64,000 nucleotides of DNA from Aurelia coerulea (lineage: Eukaryota > Cnidaria > Scyphozoa > Semaeostomeae > Ulmaridae): assembly GCA_039566865.1 (NCBI GenBank), contig CM076948.1, forward strand, positions 22,765,001-22,829,000. The letters are read 5' to 3'. Positions within the stretch are counted from its first letter, which is position 1. Each line of letters opens with the position of its first letter. The notes beneath the pieces were generated by a model. The model was not told the origin of the DNA. It did not search any database and was given only the letters and a program-made list of their open reading frames with translations. Below, in pieces: positions 24,936 through 36,874 of this stretch. A program made the translations under genes and the position numbers.

Positions 24936-26575
24936 ATTGCTTTGTCCTACATTAAACTTAAATGTGATTCATTAAGCTTTTAGATTTATGAAAGTGGGCG
25001 CAAAACAAAGATATTTAGGTTGTTATCTGTTGCTGCATCCTCTGAAGGATGTAGGACGACAAGCTGAGGTGTGGCTTTACAGTAATTCCTATGCATTTTG
25101 CAGCAAATTTCAAATTCTAAAATGAAAAAATGCTCGTTTCAGGTTGAAATTTCCCTTGAAGACCTTTACTTTGACATATCTAGGCATCAGGGCATGAAAA
25201 AAATTTAATTCATAATGAGCTGCAGGAAATTTTCCAACATATATCCATTTTTCATGTATCATTCTATTACTCATTTAAAAAAAGCAACTTACAAAGTCAA
25301 AGAAAGGTCAACTGACATAGATTGTATCTCTGGTGCAATTTGCAATCAATGTACCAAAACAGGAGGCGTATATTATTCAAATTATGGGCAGGTTTCCGAG
25401 AAATTTCATTGTTTAAAATGATAGTTGCACAGTTCTAACTGCAATAAAACTTTGCGGAACGTCCAGCTGCTCAGAGTATCTGTCAGGCGAAGAAGATTAC
25501 TTCACAATCATTTTCAGAGATTATGGCGCAAAAGAGAGTCTAAAATTAGAAAATGCTGTTCTTTTGTACCTCATCTTTTTGTTATTCGAACTGCATTTGA
25601 ATCAAATTGGTATTTCACAGCAAAGGTAGCTCTTTCTTCCACATCTATCGTATCTTATATAAATTACTTTAGGGTTGGTCTCATAAGATTAAATTTTCAC
25701 AGTTTCAAGCATAATTTCACAGATACTCATACTGATATAAAGTGATATGCAAGTATACAACAATTGCAAGATCGGCAAGTACTAGATTCCCTTCATGCTT
25801 CTCTGAAATTATAATGGTTTGTTTTATAAGGTGCCCAGCTTTATCATTCCCAACTTCATACAATTTGTTTTCTTGATGCCTGATGTGTATTTACATAAAA
25901 CCAGTTAAATATTATTGCATAGCTATATCTGGATCCTAAAATCTTTTTGCACGCTGGACACTTGTCTGTTCCTGCAGGAAATGTATGCACAATTTTTTTC
26001 TGGTCGCAGGAAGAAATTTTTTTTAATGCCCTGCTTGGCATACAGAAGTGGACAGCAGCTTTAAGTAACAGATACTTTCATGTGACAGTGGTTACGTCAA
26101 ATCGTCAGATAAGATAGAAAGCAATAGATTCATCTTACGAGGATGCATGAAACGGACTTTTTACCATACCAACTTCTTGTACGATTCCCTACTGCTTTCA
26201 ACAGCCGCAAAATTATGCAGCTGTTGCTGTACTAAATATAAAAATCCGGCCGGATTTTGACAATTGTGACCGGAAAATCCGGTTGACTAGTGAAATCAAT
26301 CATGTATGGCTCAGAGCCTGTTCGATTTTGGGGTCCACAATTGCGGTTACGCTTTCAATCTCGATTAGCCAGTCAGTCAGCCTGACTGACTTTAAGACCA
26401 AAATCGAAGCCTGGAAAGGAAATGAGTGCCAATGCCAGTGTAGACTTTGTCGAAATTTTGTACCGTATTTGAGTTTTATATGCAATTTTTATCAATTCAG
26501 TTTTTTGTCATTCGAACCAGTTTGCTTTTATTGGCTGTGTTTGTGAATATTTTCTTACATACATGTATAGTTCAT
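24936..26575. other. Intronic sequence, no gene recognised
   Basis: Only short, unrelated reading frames occur. Small palindromes are present around 26240-26280 (AAATCCGGCCGGATTT) and a short inverted pair joins 26323-26333 with 26399-26411. Confidence 0.4.
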
Positions 26576-26578
26576 TCC

Positions 26579-26995
26579 ATCGCCCTTTTCCGATCGCGCA
26601 TGTTCGCGCATGAATTTCGAACAGCACCACCGCAGAGGGCTCAAGAAAGCGCAGTTTCCAATTGCAATGGATGCCATACACATAACAAAAGATATTTATC
26701 TCATGTTATCGTTTGATAAGTAACATTTTGCCTCTTTACTCGTTTAATGACACCATAGGCAATTTACAATTGAAATTTACAGTCTATTACAAGATAACTG
26801 GCAACACTATAGCATAGCCCCCTTCCCATACTTCAATGCCCCCCTGGCATTAATTCAAACCCTACCTTACACGCATCCAAAGTCAACGAAACCCCCTGGC
26901 GAGGTTTCTTTGTTTATTTCACCTTCCACCCCGTCTGTTCATTGAGAGAGAATCCCAGAATTCGAAGCCAAATCTCGTGATCGGAAAAGGGCGAT
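26579..26995. mobile_element. MITE-like element with perfect 17-bp TIR
   Basis: It starts ATCGCCCTTTTCCGATC and ends with its exact reverse complement, enclosing 417 bp. The interior has no coding capacity. No target duplication could be assigned, and the family is unknown. Confidence 0.6.
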
Positions 26996-27112
26996 CTGTG
27001 GCCTATCTGACTGCAGTTAGAACTTTACCCCCGGCTGGGAAGCAGAAGATATTATGATCGAAATTTTGTTTAGCTATTGTATACTTTTTTATGCCAGCAT
27101 TTTGAATAAGTT

Positions 27113-27150
27113 AATAATAATAATAGTAATGATAATAATATTAATAATGA
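27113..27150 (+). repeat. Imperfect (TAA)n microsatellite
   Basis: A run of TAA/TAATGA-type triplets with a few interruptions. Confidence 0.75.
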
Positions 27151-27259
27151 TACTGCCACTGCTAGGATCAAAGAGCCGTGAACATTTGTCTTACATGAAA
27201 AACTTTCTGAGTTTAGTATCATGGTACTCTGTTTTGTTCGAAAGGTTTTGAAATAAAAA

Positions 27260-27720
27260 AGCAAGGAAAAATTTCTAACACAATACCATCAGTTGCTTTT
27301 GATTGATGCCGCAATGCAAAGTGAATAGCGATTGCAGACGAAAGAAATCCTCTCAACCAGAAATTGAAGATAAACAAAGGCGCAAAAGTTGCCCTGAACT
27401 AGTGGGGCAAACTGTCGCCTTCTGCACGCGAAAGGTGGCTTTAAAGGGAAAAACAATCATTAGTTTATAGCAAAAGAAGAAGGATAAATCTAAAGTTCTC
27501 TCTGGCGGATTTCAGGAACGCCGGAGAGGGGGGTGCGGGGGGGGACGACCGCCCCTCCTGCCCTTCTTGAAAATTGCCAAAATTTGTTATTTTCCTTTGT
27601 TTTGCGCTCAAATTTACAGTTTCCTCCCACTAAAAATGTGCTGCGTCCGGTATCCCTGGTGGATTTTGTTTATTTGATTCAGAAGCCGAGCAACAGGCAT
27701 TCAAATTCTTGCATATTTAC
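27260..27720. repeat. Dispersed repeat copy 3 (diverged)
   Basis: 27260-27490 is a diverged version of 1127-1350 and 7399-7625 (shared GCGATTGCAGAC-like and CTCAACCAG blocks and AGAAGAAGGAT). 27660-27720 continues the match to 1370-1420 (TTATTTGATTCAGAAGCCGAG). A G-rich insert (27520-27560) separates the two parts. Confidence 0.5.
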
Positions 27721-29144
27721 GAGCTTAAATGTAAGAATTACTATATTTGAACAAATGAGATTCCAAAAATTGGTTTTCCTTTTATCTAAACACTTCAATC
27801 GTTATTTCACTACTGTAGTCTATAGAGAACAGAGCTGAACAGATGGTTGTGCTCCTTGCTGAGTAAACTAATAATAATTTAAACTGTAGGCCTAATTTGA
27901 TTGTTGGAGCTTGCTGAAACATAGAGCTAACAGCTAGATACTTGTTTGTGAGTCACTCTTCGATTTTCCCCCAGGAGATCTGCGAAATTTTTTTTCGATG
28001 TCAAGTTTTTTCGAGGTCAGATTCTCAAGAAACAAGCTTGTTATTTCTTACTTCGGTTGAATTCAAACTTGCAGGAAAAGTTTTTGTAGCTGATAAGCTG
28101 ATACAGAAAAGCGAAAATCTGTTTGATGGTAAAACCACAGAGGGTCTGTAAAACTTGTTCATGATATGAAGAGAAGAGAATCTCCAATGGCAGCAAGACA
28201 AGCTGACCATTCAAATATTCGATGATTTGAAAGTTGTAACTGAAGCTTGCGTAGCTTGTGAAGAATTTTGAGAACGTAAAAGTCTGTACATGACTATTGT
28301 TTGACGCAGCAAGAACGTAGCGTTTTCAATCCTGAGAGTATTTTAGGGTAGACTTATTACATAAGTCTCAACTAGCTTATTGAGTTGGATGGAATTAAGT
28401 CTAATTTTAGGGCTGCAACTTGAATATTACATCCTGCTTTGATCAATTTCATGAAGCACGTGTCGGATCTCGGGGTCCTTGAACACCACAGTTGCTTACA
28501 TGTAAGCAGAGATGAATGGTTGAGTTTGGAGATAGCCGCAAATCCAAACGGTGATATTTGTCGAGTTTATTGACACCGCGAACGGTCTTTGCATTCATTA
28601 TTAAATTTTCATGATAGCCGTCAAAGGTTGAAAATTTGGTGAGCTGTTTATCAGTTGTCGTCTTCTTTCATATTCAAAGATGAGATCCATCATATTGTTT
28701 TTCGCAGAATCTTTCAACTGAACCTGTAAAATCTCAGTGCATCAATACGCTAAAATAAATCTTGCTTGCTTTGTACAAGGTCATGCTAAATTTTGCCGTT
28801 TTCAAAGAGATGTGATGATCAATAACGGCACTTCAAAGATACCAAAAGGCTACAGTGGCGGTAATGTTATAGGCACAGTATAAAAGACGGAATCAGGATA
28901 GAACTGACATATTCATACGTTTTAAATCTGTCGAATACAACTGATCCTGGTCCACTTTAATAACGGCATTGCAAAGATATCAAAAGGCTTTTTTTCATTC
29001 ATCAGATAAAAATTCGCAATATATGCTACCTCTTACTACACTTTCTTATTACAACTATACGACACTTCAGGGACGCTACCATGAGGAGTGAAATGACACG
29101 ACTACCCCAGGGCCGTAACATGAAACAAAAAACGAGTCAGTAAT
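27721..29144. other. Intronic sequence, no gene recognised
   Basis: No supported coding region. Two imperfect copies of AATAACGGCAYTYCAAAGAT occur near 28820 and 28965. 29040-29115 resembles the dispersed repeat seen again at 39957-40110, 43010-43385 and 44885-46130. Confidence 0.4.
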
Positions 29145-31072
29145 GGATCCCAGTCATTTTAGTTCATGGCCTTATCATTATACAGATCGCATGGATTATC
29201 GTCAGTATTACAAATTTTCTGTCAGATTACACAAAAATTTGATCTTTGATGCCACTGATTTGGTATTTCGTTGACTTGTCTAGAGATCCCAGTCATTTTA
29301 GTACATGGCCTTATCATTGTGTTTGTAGATTACACATCTACTTGAATACAGATCGCATGGATTATCGTCAGTATTACGAATGTTCTGTCAGACTGCACAA
29401 AATTTGATCTTTGATGCCACTGATTTGGTATTTCATTGACTTGTCTAGGGATCCCAGTCATTTTAGTACATGGCCTAATCATTGTGGTTGTAGATTCTAC
29501 TTGAATACAGATCGCATGGATTATCGTCAGTATTACGAATGTTCTGTCAGACTGCACAAAATTTGATCTTTGATTCCGCTGATTTGGTATTTCATTGACT
29601 TGTCTAGGGATCCCAGTTATTTTAGTACATGGCCTTATCATTGTGTTTGTAGATTATACATCTACTTGAATACAGATCGCATAGATTATCGTCAGTATTA
29701 CGAATTTGCTGTCAGATTGCACAAAATTTGATCTTTGATGCCACTGATTTGGTATTTCATTGACTTGTCTAGGGATCCCAGTCATTTTAGTACATGGCCT
29801 AATCATTGTGGTTGTAGATTCTACTTGAATACAGATCGCATAGATTATCGTCAGTATTACGAATTTGCTGTCAGATTGCACAAAATTTGATCTTTGATGC
29901 CGCTGATTTGGTATTTCGTTGACTTGTCTAGGGATCCCAGTCATTTTAGTACATGGCCTTATCATTGTGGTTGTAGATTACACATCTACTTGAATACAGA
30001 TCGCATGGATTATCGTCAGTATTACGAATGTTCTGTCAGACTGCACAAAATTTGATCTTTGATGCCGCTGATTTGGTATTTCATTGACTTGTCTAGGGAT
30101 CCCAGTTATTTTAGTACATGGCCTTATCATTGTGTTTGTAGATTACACATCTACTTGAATACAGATCGCATGGATTATCGTCAGTATTACGAATTTTCTG
30201 TCAGACTGCACAAAATTTGATCTTTGATGCCACTGATTTGGTATTTCATTGACTTGTCTAGGGATGCCAGTCATTTTAGTACATGGCCTTATCATTGTGG
30301 TTGTAGATTACACATCTACTTGAATACAGATCGCATGGATTATCGTCAGTATTACGAATTTTCTGTCAGACTGCACAAAATTTGATCTTTGATGCCACTG
30401 ATTTGGTATTTCATTGACTTGTCTAGGGATCCCAGTTATTTTAGTACATGGCCTTATCATTGTGGTTGTAGATTACACATCTACTTGAATACAGATCGCA
30501 TGGATTATCGTCAGTATTACGAATGTTCTGTCAGACTGCACAAAATTTGATCTTTGATGCCGCTGATTTGGTATTTCATTGACTTGTCTAGGGATCCCAG
30601 TTATTTTAGTACATGGCCTAATCATTGTGGTTGTAGATTCTACTTGAATACAGATCGCATGGATTATCGTCAGTATTACGAATTTTCTGTCAGACTGCAC
30701 AAAATTTGATCTTTGATGCCGCTGATTTGGTATTTCGTTGACTTGTCTAGGGATCCCAGTTATTTTAGTACATGGCCTTATCATTGTGGTTGTAGATTAC
30801 ACATCTACTTGAATACAGATCGCATGGATTATCGTCAGTATTACGAATTTTCTGTCAGACTGCACAAAATTTGATCTTTGATGCCGCTGATTTGGTATTT
30901 CGTTGACTTGTCTAGGGATCCCAGTCATTTTAGTAAATGGCCTAATCATTGTGGTTGTAGATTCTACTTGAATACAGATCGCATAGATTATCGTCAGTAT
31001 TACGAATTTTCTGTCATATTGCACAAAATTTGATCTTTGATGCCATTGATTTGGTATTTCATTGCATTTAGT
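29145..31072 (+). repeat. Minisatellite, 165/159-bp units, about 12 copies
   Basis: GATCCCAG landmarks fall at 29285, 29450, 29609, 29774, 29933, 30098, 30263, 30428, 30593, 30752 and 30917, so units are 165 or 159 bp. The short form lacks six bases after TTGTAGATT. The units are nearly identical. Pairs totalling 324 bp stay in frame and give repeated 103-codon minus-strand frames without protein character. Degenerate traces continue to about 31200. Confidence 0.92.
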
Positions 31073-31850
31073 ATTGTTATCCTAAAATTGACGTTGAATT
31101 TGCAGCCTTTCTGTTGGGGTGGCTCAAATTGGCTGTAGATCGCAGCCACGTGAACCAGATCGCACACAATTGTCGTTAGATTACACAAACGTTATTCTAT
31201 ATTACCGCAACATTGCACTGTTGTGTTTACATTCGATTTCACTTGCTTGTCTACAACGAGTTCCTGAAGTTTCACATCAATTGGAGTTCAAGTGAGTCAC
31301 CTTACGTACATACAATCGATATCTGTTTTAGTCTCAGCTCCCTAGAAGCTAAGATGCATGGATCAGAGAGCTCTTCTTTGCAAGTTGTGTTAATGAAAGT
31401 TCCTTCAAAGGCCGAAACAATCAATGGAGAACAAAGATGTAGCTTTAAATGTATTATGTGATATGCTTTTTGGTAGATTTCAAGCAGTGTTTTTTAAGCC
31501 ACCTAGTGCAAAACAGTGAACACTGGAATATTCTTTATAATGCTATCTGATCCTCAATGCTGTTGTAGAGAACTTATTTTGCTGGAAAATTTCTTCTGTT
31601 AGTAAACAAAGTTTTCGTAAATGAAATGCTATAAGCGTTTCAGCAGCTGATTGGAATTAGGACTAAATTTTGAACCCTCCCTTACTTCGTTGCATAGCAG
31701 AAATAAGACAAATCTGGTCAAAGAAAGCGGCTATTTATTTTCAAGAAATAGGCTGTGTGGTGAGCTCTGTGCGTCTGTTAAACAACAAAGTAGACACAAT
31801 CTGTAGGCGAAGAGAATTACTGATTTTCAAGAAATGGGCACTGGACCTTG
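31073..31850. other. Intronic sequence, no gene recognised
   Basis: A decayed trace of the preceding minisatellite (GATCGCACACAATTGTCGTT) is visible near 31155. Otherwise nothing can be supported. Confidence 0.35.
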
Positions 31851-31852
31851 TT

Positions 31853-32480
31853 TCTTTTGTTATATAACCAAGCAGACGCAAACCGTAGTCGACATGAATG
31901 GTTGATTTGTCAAGAAATACATACTGTATATAACCACACCAACTTCTATACGAAATGAGGCGTTGATTGTAAGGAAATACATTCTCAGTCTCCTTTCATT
32001 CATCAAATACCCAAGCAGACACAATCTGTAGACGAATGGAATTGTTGATTGTAACGAAATGCATACTGTATGTAACCAAAGAGAGACAACTTCTATACGA
32101 AATGAGATGCTGATTGTCAAGAAATGCGCGCTGAACTTTGTTTCTTTTGTTATAAAACCAAACAGACACAATCCATAGACGAAAGGAATTACAGATTTTA
32201 GTATATGCATCATAGACCTCCTTCTTTTGTTATATAACCAAGTTGAAACAATTCGCGGACAAAAAGAATTATACGTTTTCACACAATACATACTGTACCT
32301 CCTTCCTTTTGTTTTATAACCAATCAAACTGAACTCATAGTCAAAAGGAATTACAGATTTGCAAGAAATGCATACATGACGTCCTCTATTTTGTTAAATA
32401 ACCAATGAGACAAAACGAAAGGAGTTATAGATCTTCAAGAAATTCTTCGTGGACCTCCGTTCGTTCACCATATAGCAAGA
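31853..32480 (+). repeat. Degenerate minisatellite, about 60-85-bp units
   Basis: Eight or nine diverged units share the pattern CTTTTGTTATATAACCAA, then ACACAATC, GACGAAAGGAATTA and AAGAAATGCATACTG. The 155-codon minus-strand frame across 31860-32327 is repetitive and not considered a gene. Confidence 0.7.
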
Positions 32481-32815
32481 TAAACAACGCTGGCATATGA
32501 AAGAAGTTGCATAATTCATCTCATAAAGAACACATGCTGACTGCAAGAGGATTTCTTGCGTAACACGAACTTATTTCAAGAAGACAAACAAAGAGTATAT
32601 GACAACTGTAGTATGGTACACATTGATTTCGTTTTAGGAAGAGAGAAGAATACTTTAATCAAGAATTGAAGAACATTCTCTAAGGAGCGAGAGAATTTGA
32701 TAGACGTTTGTCTTTCTGCCTTTTGCTCTTCAATATCGATAACATTAAGATTAGCAAAAAACTTCTTCGTTGTCGTCACTCTCACTGTCACTCACTTCTG
32801 AATCCTCTTCAATGC

Positions 32816-32895
32816 GCAAAGTGAGTTAGGCTAGTGGCTAGAGGATTTTCAGTGGGAAATTTATCGTGTGTGTGTTTCAAATCCCCAATTTGTAA
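32816..32895 (+). repeat. Possible tRNA-like (SINE) promoter
   Basis: TAGGCTAGTGGCTAGAG resembles a tRNA A box. TTTCAAATCCCC, about 45 nt downstream, resembles a B box (GTTTCAAATCC against GGTTCRANNCC). No cloverleaf can be drawn with confidence, so it may be a decayed tRNA-derived SINE or chance. Confidence 0.3.
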
Positions 32896-33213
32896 TCCAC
32901 TTGGGAATTCGTTCAGAAGGAAAGAGAATTTATTCGAATATGAACAAAAAGAGATTATTTCATGAATCTTTTCGAAGAAACTACGATGGCATTCGAAGTC
33001 AAGGTAGCTTTAGATTAAATTGATTGACAGAAGAATTGTGTGACAGCTGAATAGCATTGGCATATAAATCCTTAAATGGAAGTTGCTTTGCAGAAACTGT
33101 AAGCAGTGCAAGAACATGCACGTATAGACTAAGGGAATACTGATGAAGATTTTCGAACGTTTGTCGAACATTTGGTGAAATTTTCGAACGACACTGGTTT
33201 TATTTGCGGAATT

Positions 33214-33234
33214 TGTGTGTGTGTGTGTGTGTGT
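33214..33234 (+). repeat. (TG)n microsatellite
   Basis: About ten uninterrupted TG dinucleotides. Confidence 0.9.
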
Positions 33235-33239
33235 ATTGA

Positions 33240-34270
33240 TTTGCGAATACCCTTCATGTATTCGTGATTGGTGAACTGTTGGCGATCGATTTGCGGAATT
33301 CGTGTGTGTCTAGATTTGCGTCGATCGACGCAAAATATTGTGAAGTTATCCGAGCAATTTTTCATTCATTGGGAGCTTCCAATAATGCTTTGTTTGGTTG
33401 CTAATTTGTTGAGAAAATGTCATGAATACCCTTCATGAATTCGTGATTGGTGAACTGTTGGCATGTTTTGGGATTTGATGAAAAATGTTTGATGAAGACA
33501 TTCTTCTTCTGTTAAAGCTATAAAGAATACTTTGCTTGGTGACCAAATTTTTGGGAGAATGTCGCAGACTCGCTTTATGAATTCAGGAGTAGTGATTGTT
33601 GACATTTGCTGTGATTTACACAAAAAGATGACGATGTTATAGAAGGGTAATTATTCATTTTTAAAGCTTCAACAAATGCTTCGCTTTATGGCTGATTTTG
33701 TAGTGAAAATTCTTGGATCCGCTTTTCTAATTCATGGTTATTGAATTGCTGCTAAGATTCTGATGTATGAGGGCAAGTGTTCATTTATCAACATTTTAAT
33801 GAAAACAAGTCGTTGGTCAAAACGAGTCATTGGTGGCAAGTCGTTGGTGAAAATTCCTGGATACCCATGTCATATTCATGATTAGTGGATTTGCTGAAAT
33901 TTGCAGCGATTTACACAAAGATTCTGATGTTTCAGCAGCAAGTCTTCAATTATTCAAGTCTTCACCTTTAAAGAACACGTCGTTTCGTGGTTAATTCGTT
34001 GGGAAAATGTCGTGAATACCCTTGTCAAATTCGTGATTAGTAAGCTTGCTGAAATTTGCTTTGATGTGCACAAAAGATTCTGATGTTGCAGAAGGACGTT
34101 TTTTATTTATCAAGCCGTAAAAGAAAACTTTGTTTGGTGGCAAATTCATTGCGAAAGTTTGGTGGCATATCACAGATCCGCGGTTCGATCTTAGTGACTT
34201 CGTTGAAATTTGCTGAGATCTGCTACAAAATATTTGTGTTTCACGCAGCAGTATTGTTTATCGAAGCTTG
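33240..34270 (+). repeat. Degenerate minisatellite, about 150-bp units
   Basis: Seven diverged units start near 33246, 33424, 33566, 33714, 33864, 34014 and 34170. Each has a GAATACCCTT-like start, ATTCRTGATTRGTGAAYTG, then AAATTTGC and ACAAARATTCTGATGTT blocks. Divergence between units is large, so the array is old compared with the one at 29-31 kb. Confidence 0.65.
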
Positions 34271-34274
34271 AAGA

Positions 34275-35845
34275 TTGTTTTGTGAAGTGACTGCTTAGAA
34301 TGGTTAGAATTTTTTGGTCAGGCTTTTTGGATTTTCAGGCAAATCACACTGGGATAAATTACTTTAAGCAGGCAGGTGGTGAAGCTTCCTCTTAAAGAAA
34401 GTTTAATTGGCTTTCTTGAAAGATTGTTATGACAAGCTGAAGTAAAAGGATGATTTAAAGTGATAAATCTGAGTTATTCTACTTGACTATTTGCTTTGAT
34501 GATTAATTAATGAAACTTCAATGTTGTCAGCTTTTAAGAATGGAGGTAACACTGTAAAGGGAGAGAGAGAGACTTGTCAGAAGTACTACCCCTTAGAGAG
34601 TGACTCAACACAGACCTGTGTCGGCGCAGACTCTTTTCCCCATTGGATTGCTTTCGAACTTCGCCGCTTCGCCGTTTCGTCGCTTGCAAAAAGATTAAAT
34701 ATCGGACGAAACATTCTTTCCTGAGATCGCACTATGTCGTATCAGACCTCTTTTTGCAAGCAATGTGCTTTTAGTTACACTGGAAAATGAAAACAAATTG
34801 GACATATTTTGTCGCATGTGATACTTATCGTATAGACATCTGTGATAATATTTTCATTACGACAGCTCAGTTTTTATTTATCAGGGTAATCGTTGTGAAC
34901 TTCTTAGCAATCCTTATTCCACTTCGACACGCGAAGAAGCTAAACAAAATTTGCTATATACAAGACTTCGAAAAGTGATGCTGCATTACGTTGAAACAAA
35001 GAACGTGCCAAAGTTGCTAGATCGAACCAAATAACATTAACATATTGCTTGAGGAATATTGTCTTTGATTCCTGCTACTGTGAATAAATTGGGCTCCAGT
35101 TTTTTGGCTCCAGTTAGACGAGAGTTTGCAAGCAAATTGAAAGGACTTGCAAGTAAAGAACTTTTTTTCGCGTGCTATTTGGAGAATTTGCGTCAAAAGC
35201 CCTTGTTGTGGCGTCTTTACGCTGAGACTTCGAAATTATAACGATCCCATTTATATATGTTATATATAGCAGAACTCTAGCTGAATAAAGGAGGCACAAA
35301 CAATTAGAAGCAGTTTGTCGCAAAAATTATTTGTAATTTGCACGAGAATCGCCGGTTAAATTGCAGCGAAGCCGATATTCCTAAACTTTCAGAAGGCCAT
35401 CCAAACAGCTTTACTGCTGTTCATGAAAAGTGCAACATAGCAGTGTTTTATTGAGCCCCAATTCAAGAAAACGCTCAACACAATTGACGAGGTTTTGCAG
35501 GAAATTTCGCAGGCAAAGTTGAACACAACTTCTTAGTTTATCAACCTTGTAATTGAGACTTTGGACAGCTGAAAAACGATCTCGAAACTCTAACAATTAT
35601 TGCCTGACAAATGCTATTAAACGAAGAGGGTTGTAGCTATATTAAGTTCCAGTCAGCTAATAATATTACATGGAAATATGCACGGTAATACCTACTTCCA
35701 TCGCCTAAGCTGAGCTTTCGAGTAATTGTGAATACCACAAAATTATGTGACACTCTCACCTGATAAATCCAAAAATATTGAAGGTGTGGCTTTAATTGCA
35801 TCAAGTTGCAATTTTGCACAGTTTAGTTAGTGAAATTCTGCCATA
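34275..35845. other. Intronic sequence upstream of the receptor genes
   Basis: No gene is supported. Several 60-70-codon frames occur but none has recognisable protein character. Confidence 0.35.
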
Positions 35846-35849
35846 TGTT

Positions 35850-36870
35850 GAAGGTGTATCCTGTTTCTACAATCAACTAACACAGTACTGGACCGAAATT
35901 TTGCCGGGTTGAGCCAGCGCAATTTCTCCTTGTGGTGTATGTTCCGTTCCAGCTGTATCCTGTTTCTACAATCAACTAACGTGGTGCTGAATTGGAATTT
36001 TACAGGACTCACTCAGAGAAATCTTGCCACGTAACGTCGTGGTTTTTGTTCAAGGTGTAGTCTGTTTGTATAGCTCGACTACAATTATAATAAGCCTTAC
36101 TTTTGTGGGGTATAGTTGAAAAACAATTTACTGTACAGCCTCCTGGTTTTTGTTTTGTTTTTGTCCATATTTTCACATCGATTAAAGACGTAATCTCGCC
36201 GAACTTAGTCGAAAGAGCTTCACCGTACAACCGCGTTGTTTACATACAGCGTGTATTATAGTTTCAACGTCCACTAACTTTGAGCTGAGAATTTAAGATA
36301 AAAACTTAAGGTAAAGAACACTGGCCGCGCATTTGATTCAAGTCGTAATGCAGCGGAGCTGAGTGGAAGAAAGTTGCTGTGCAGTTGTTTTCAATCATAA
36401 ATTCACGGTGCTGACTTTGCTATACAATTTTGTGGCACAGAGTGTATCTTGTCTGTTGGCATATCATCAAAGTTGCAAAAATCTTCTAGCAAAGGCTTAT
36501 CAAGACGTCTGTAGCAAAGAGTAGCTCCTACAGTTTTGTACTTCAGGGCGTATCCTGTCCGTTCAGATATTATCAGAATTGCCAAAATCTTTCAGCAAAG
36601 GCTTATCAAAACTTCTGTAGCATAGAGTAACTCTTACAATTTTGTACTTCAGTGGCGTATCCTTCAGAATTACAAAATCTTTCAACAAAGGCTCACCAAA
36701 AAGTCTGCAGCAATTTTGTACTCTTACAATTTGTACTTCAGTGGTGTATATCCTGTCTGTTTACATTCAGAATTACAAAATCTTTCTACAAAGGCTCACC
36801 AAGAAGTCCGTAGCAATTGGAAACAAGATATTTTAGCGAAAGCCCATCAAGAAATATTTAGCAAAGAATA
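35850..36870 (+). repeat. Degenerate ~100-bp tandem repeats up to receptor 1 start
   Basis: A GTATCCTGTYTGTT-like block recurs at about 35857, 35957, 36056, 36249, 36440, 36549, 36653 and 36743. The later copies also share CAGAATTRCAAAATCTTTC, CAAAGGCTYAYCAA and TTTTGTACTTCAG. The series stops a few bases before the receptor start codon, so it forms the 5' flank and probable leader of the gene. A shorter related stretch (AAGTTTGCAGCAAAGGC) precedes the second receptor at about 40890. Confidence 0.65.
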
Positions 36871-36874
36871 GAAG

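Noticed and set aside
29330..31024. Repeated 103-codon minus-strand frames
   Set aside because: They come from pairs of minisatellite units whose 324-bp period is divisible by three. They lack domains, and the frame breaks where unit lengths change.
31860..32327. 155-codon minus-strand frame
   Set aside because: It spans several degenerate minisatellite units and its sequence repeats with them.
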